DNA of 64,000 bases, from NCBI GenBank assembly GCA_008933995.1, contig WARS01000029.1, forward strand, positions 15,623,131-15,687,130, in the 5' to 3' direction. The translations under genes and the position numbers were made by a program. Shown here in pieces: positions 63,701 through 64,000 of the stretch. Within the stretch, counting starts at the first letter, position 1. The number at the start of each line of letters is the position of its first letter. Source of the stretch: Datnioides undecimradiatus. Its lineage: Eukaryota; Chordata; Actinopteri; Lobotiformes; Datnioididae. The notes under the pieces are model-generated. The model was not told where the DNA came from, ran no database searches, and was given only the letters and a program-made list of their open reading frames with translations.

Positions 63701-64000
63701 CTAAACCCCGAATTCATCTCAGATTTCTGTGGATTTCATAGCTGCACTCATTGTTCTCTGCACTCTGGCTGCATTCAAGCTTTATCATGTTAAAGCCTCT
63801 CCTCAGATCTGAGTTATCGTCTTTACTCTCAATCATCCTCCCGCTTGCTTTCTGAATATCAAAACTTTATCCCTGCATCAGGACTTTGGCTGCCTGAATC
63901 AAAGCTCAGCCGAGGAAGCTGCAGCGATTTATAAATCATGTTCACTTTTTAATCAGGTTTATAACGCATGAACGTTTGTAATTTTACCCCTCAAATGGCT
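60800..64000. other. dmbx1 upstream region, no gene
   Basis: 3.2 kb upstream of the dmbx1 promoter without a convincing ORF. Blocks near 61.60-61.80 and 62.55-62.79 kb are less AT-rich and contain homeodomain- and POU-like motifs, including ATGCAAAT at 61635-61642. They are candidate enhancers only. Confidence 0.45.

Overview
This is a vertebrate nuclear window, and the gene structures and protein matches point to a ray-finned (teleost) fish. There are multi-exon genes with GT-AG introns, introns from about 0.1 to 6 kb, abundant CA/GT, TA and AAT microsatellites, and one 160-base run of N. Nothing looks bacterial or viral.

Layout: (1) 0.2-18.6 kb, plus strand: a 13-exon class B G-protein-coupled receptor of the growth-hormone-releasing-hormone receptor type (415 aa). 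(2) 21.6-32.4 kb, plus strand: a secreted protein of about 800 aa with some 16 EGF modules and a short EMI-like module at its C-terminus; I could not assign a symbol. (3) 33.4-36.4 kb, minus strand: an intact nine-exon CYP2-family cytochrome P450 (500 aa). (4) 37.5-39.6 kb, plus strand: uqcrh, the hinge subunit of respiratory complex III (91 aa). (5) 40.9-48.0 kb, plus strand: faah, fatty-acid amide hydrolase (15 exons, 587 aa, catalytic Lys-Ser-Ser triad intact). (6) 56.8-60.8 kb, minus strand: dmbx1, a paired-type homeobox gene with an OAR tail. Its first coding exon and the start of its homeobox are clean, but the rest is full of small frameshifts in this sequence. About 8.8 kb without a gene separates faah from dmbx1, and 3.2 kb lies upstream of dmbx1; both are likely dmbx1 regulatory territory.

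The order uqcrh-faah-dmbx1 matches the human 1p33 neighbourhood, except that nsun4 is missing between uqcrh and faah. The GHRH-receptor-type gene next to this block is unexpected, because human GHRHR is on chromosome 7. It may be the second vertebrate GHRH receptor paralogue.

The genes do not form one pathway. They cover pituitary hormone reception, an extracellular matrix-type protein, lipid or xenobiotic oxidation, mitochondrial respiration, endocannabinoid breakdown and midbrain/diencephalon patterning. Repeats are mostly simple sequence. I also see a 192-bp MITE with terminal inverted repeats, a diverged tandem duplication in a uqcrh intron and a probable LINE tail. I found no convincing new system. 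The items most worth a second look are the broken dmbx1 reading frame, the EGF/EMI protein with its 33-nt exon, and the location of the ghrhr gene. Exon coordinates were derived by hand from splice signals and reading-frame continuity.
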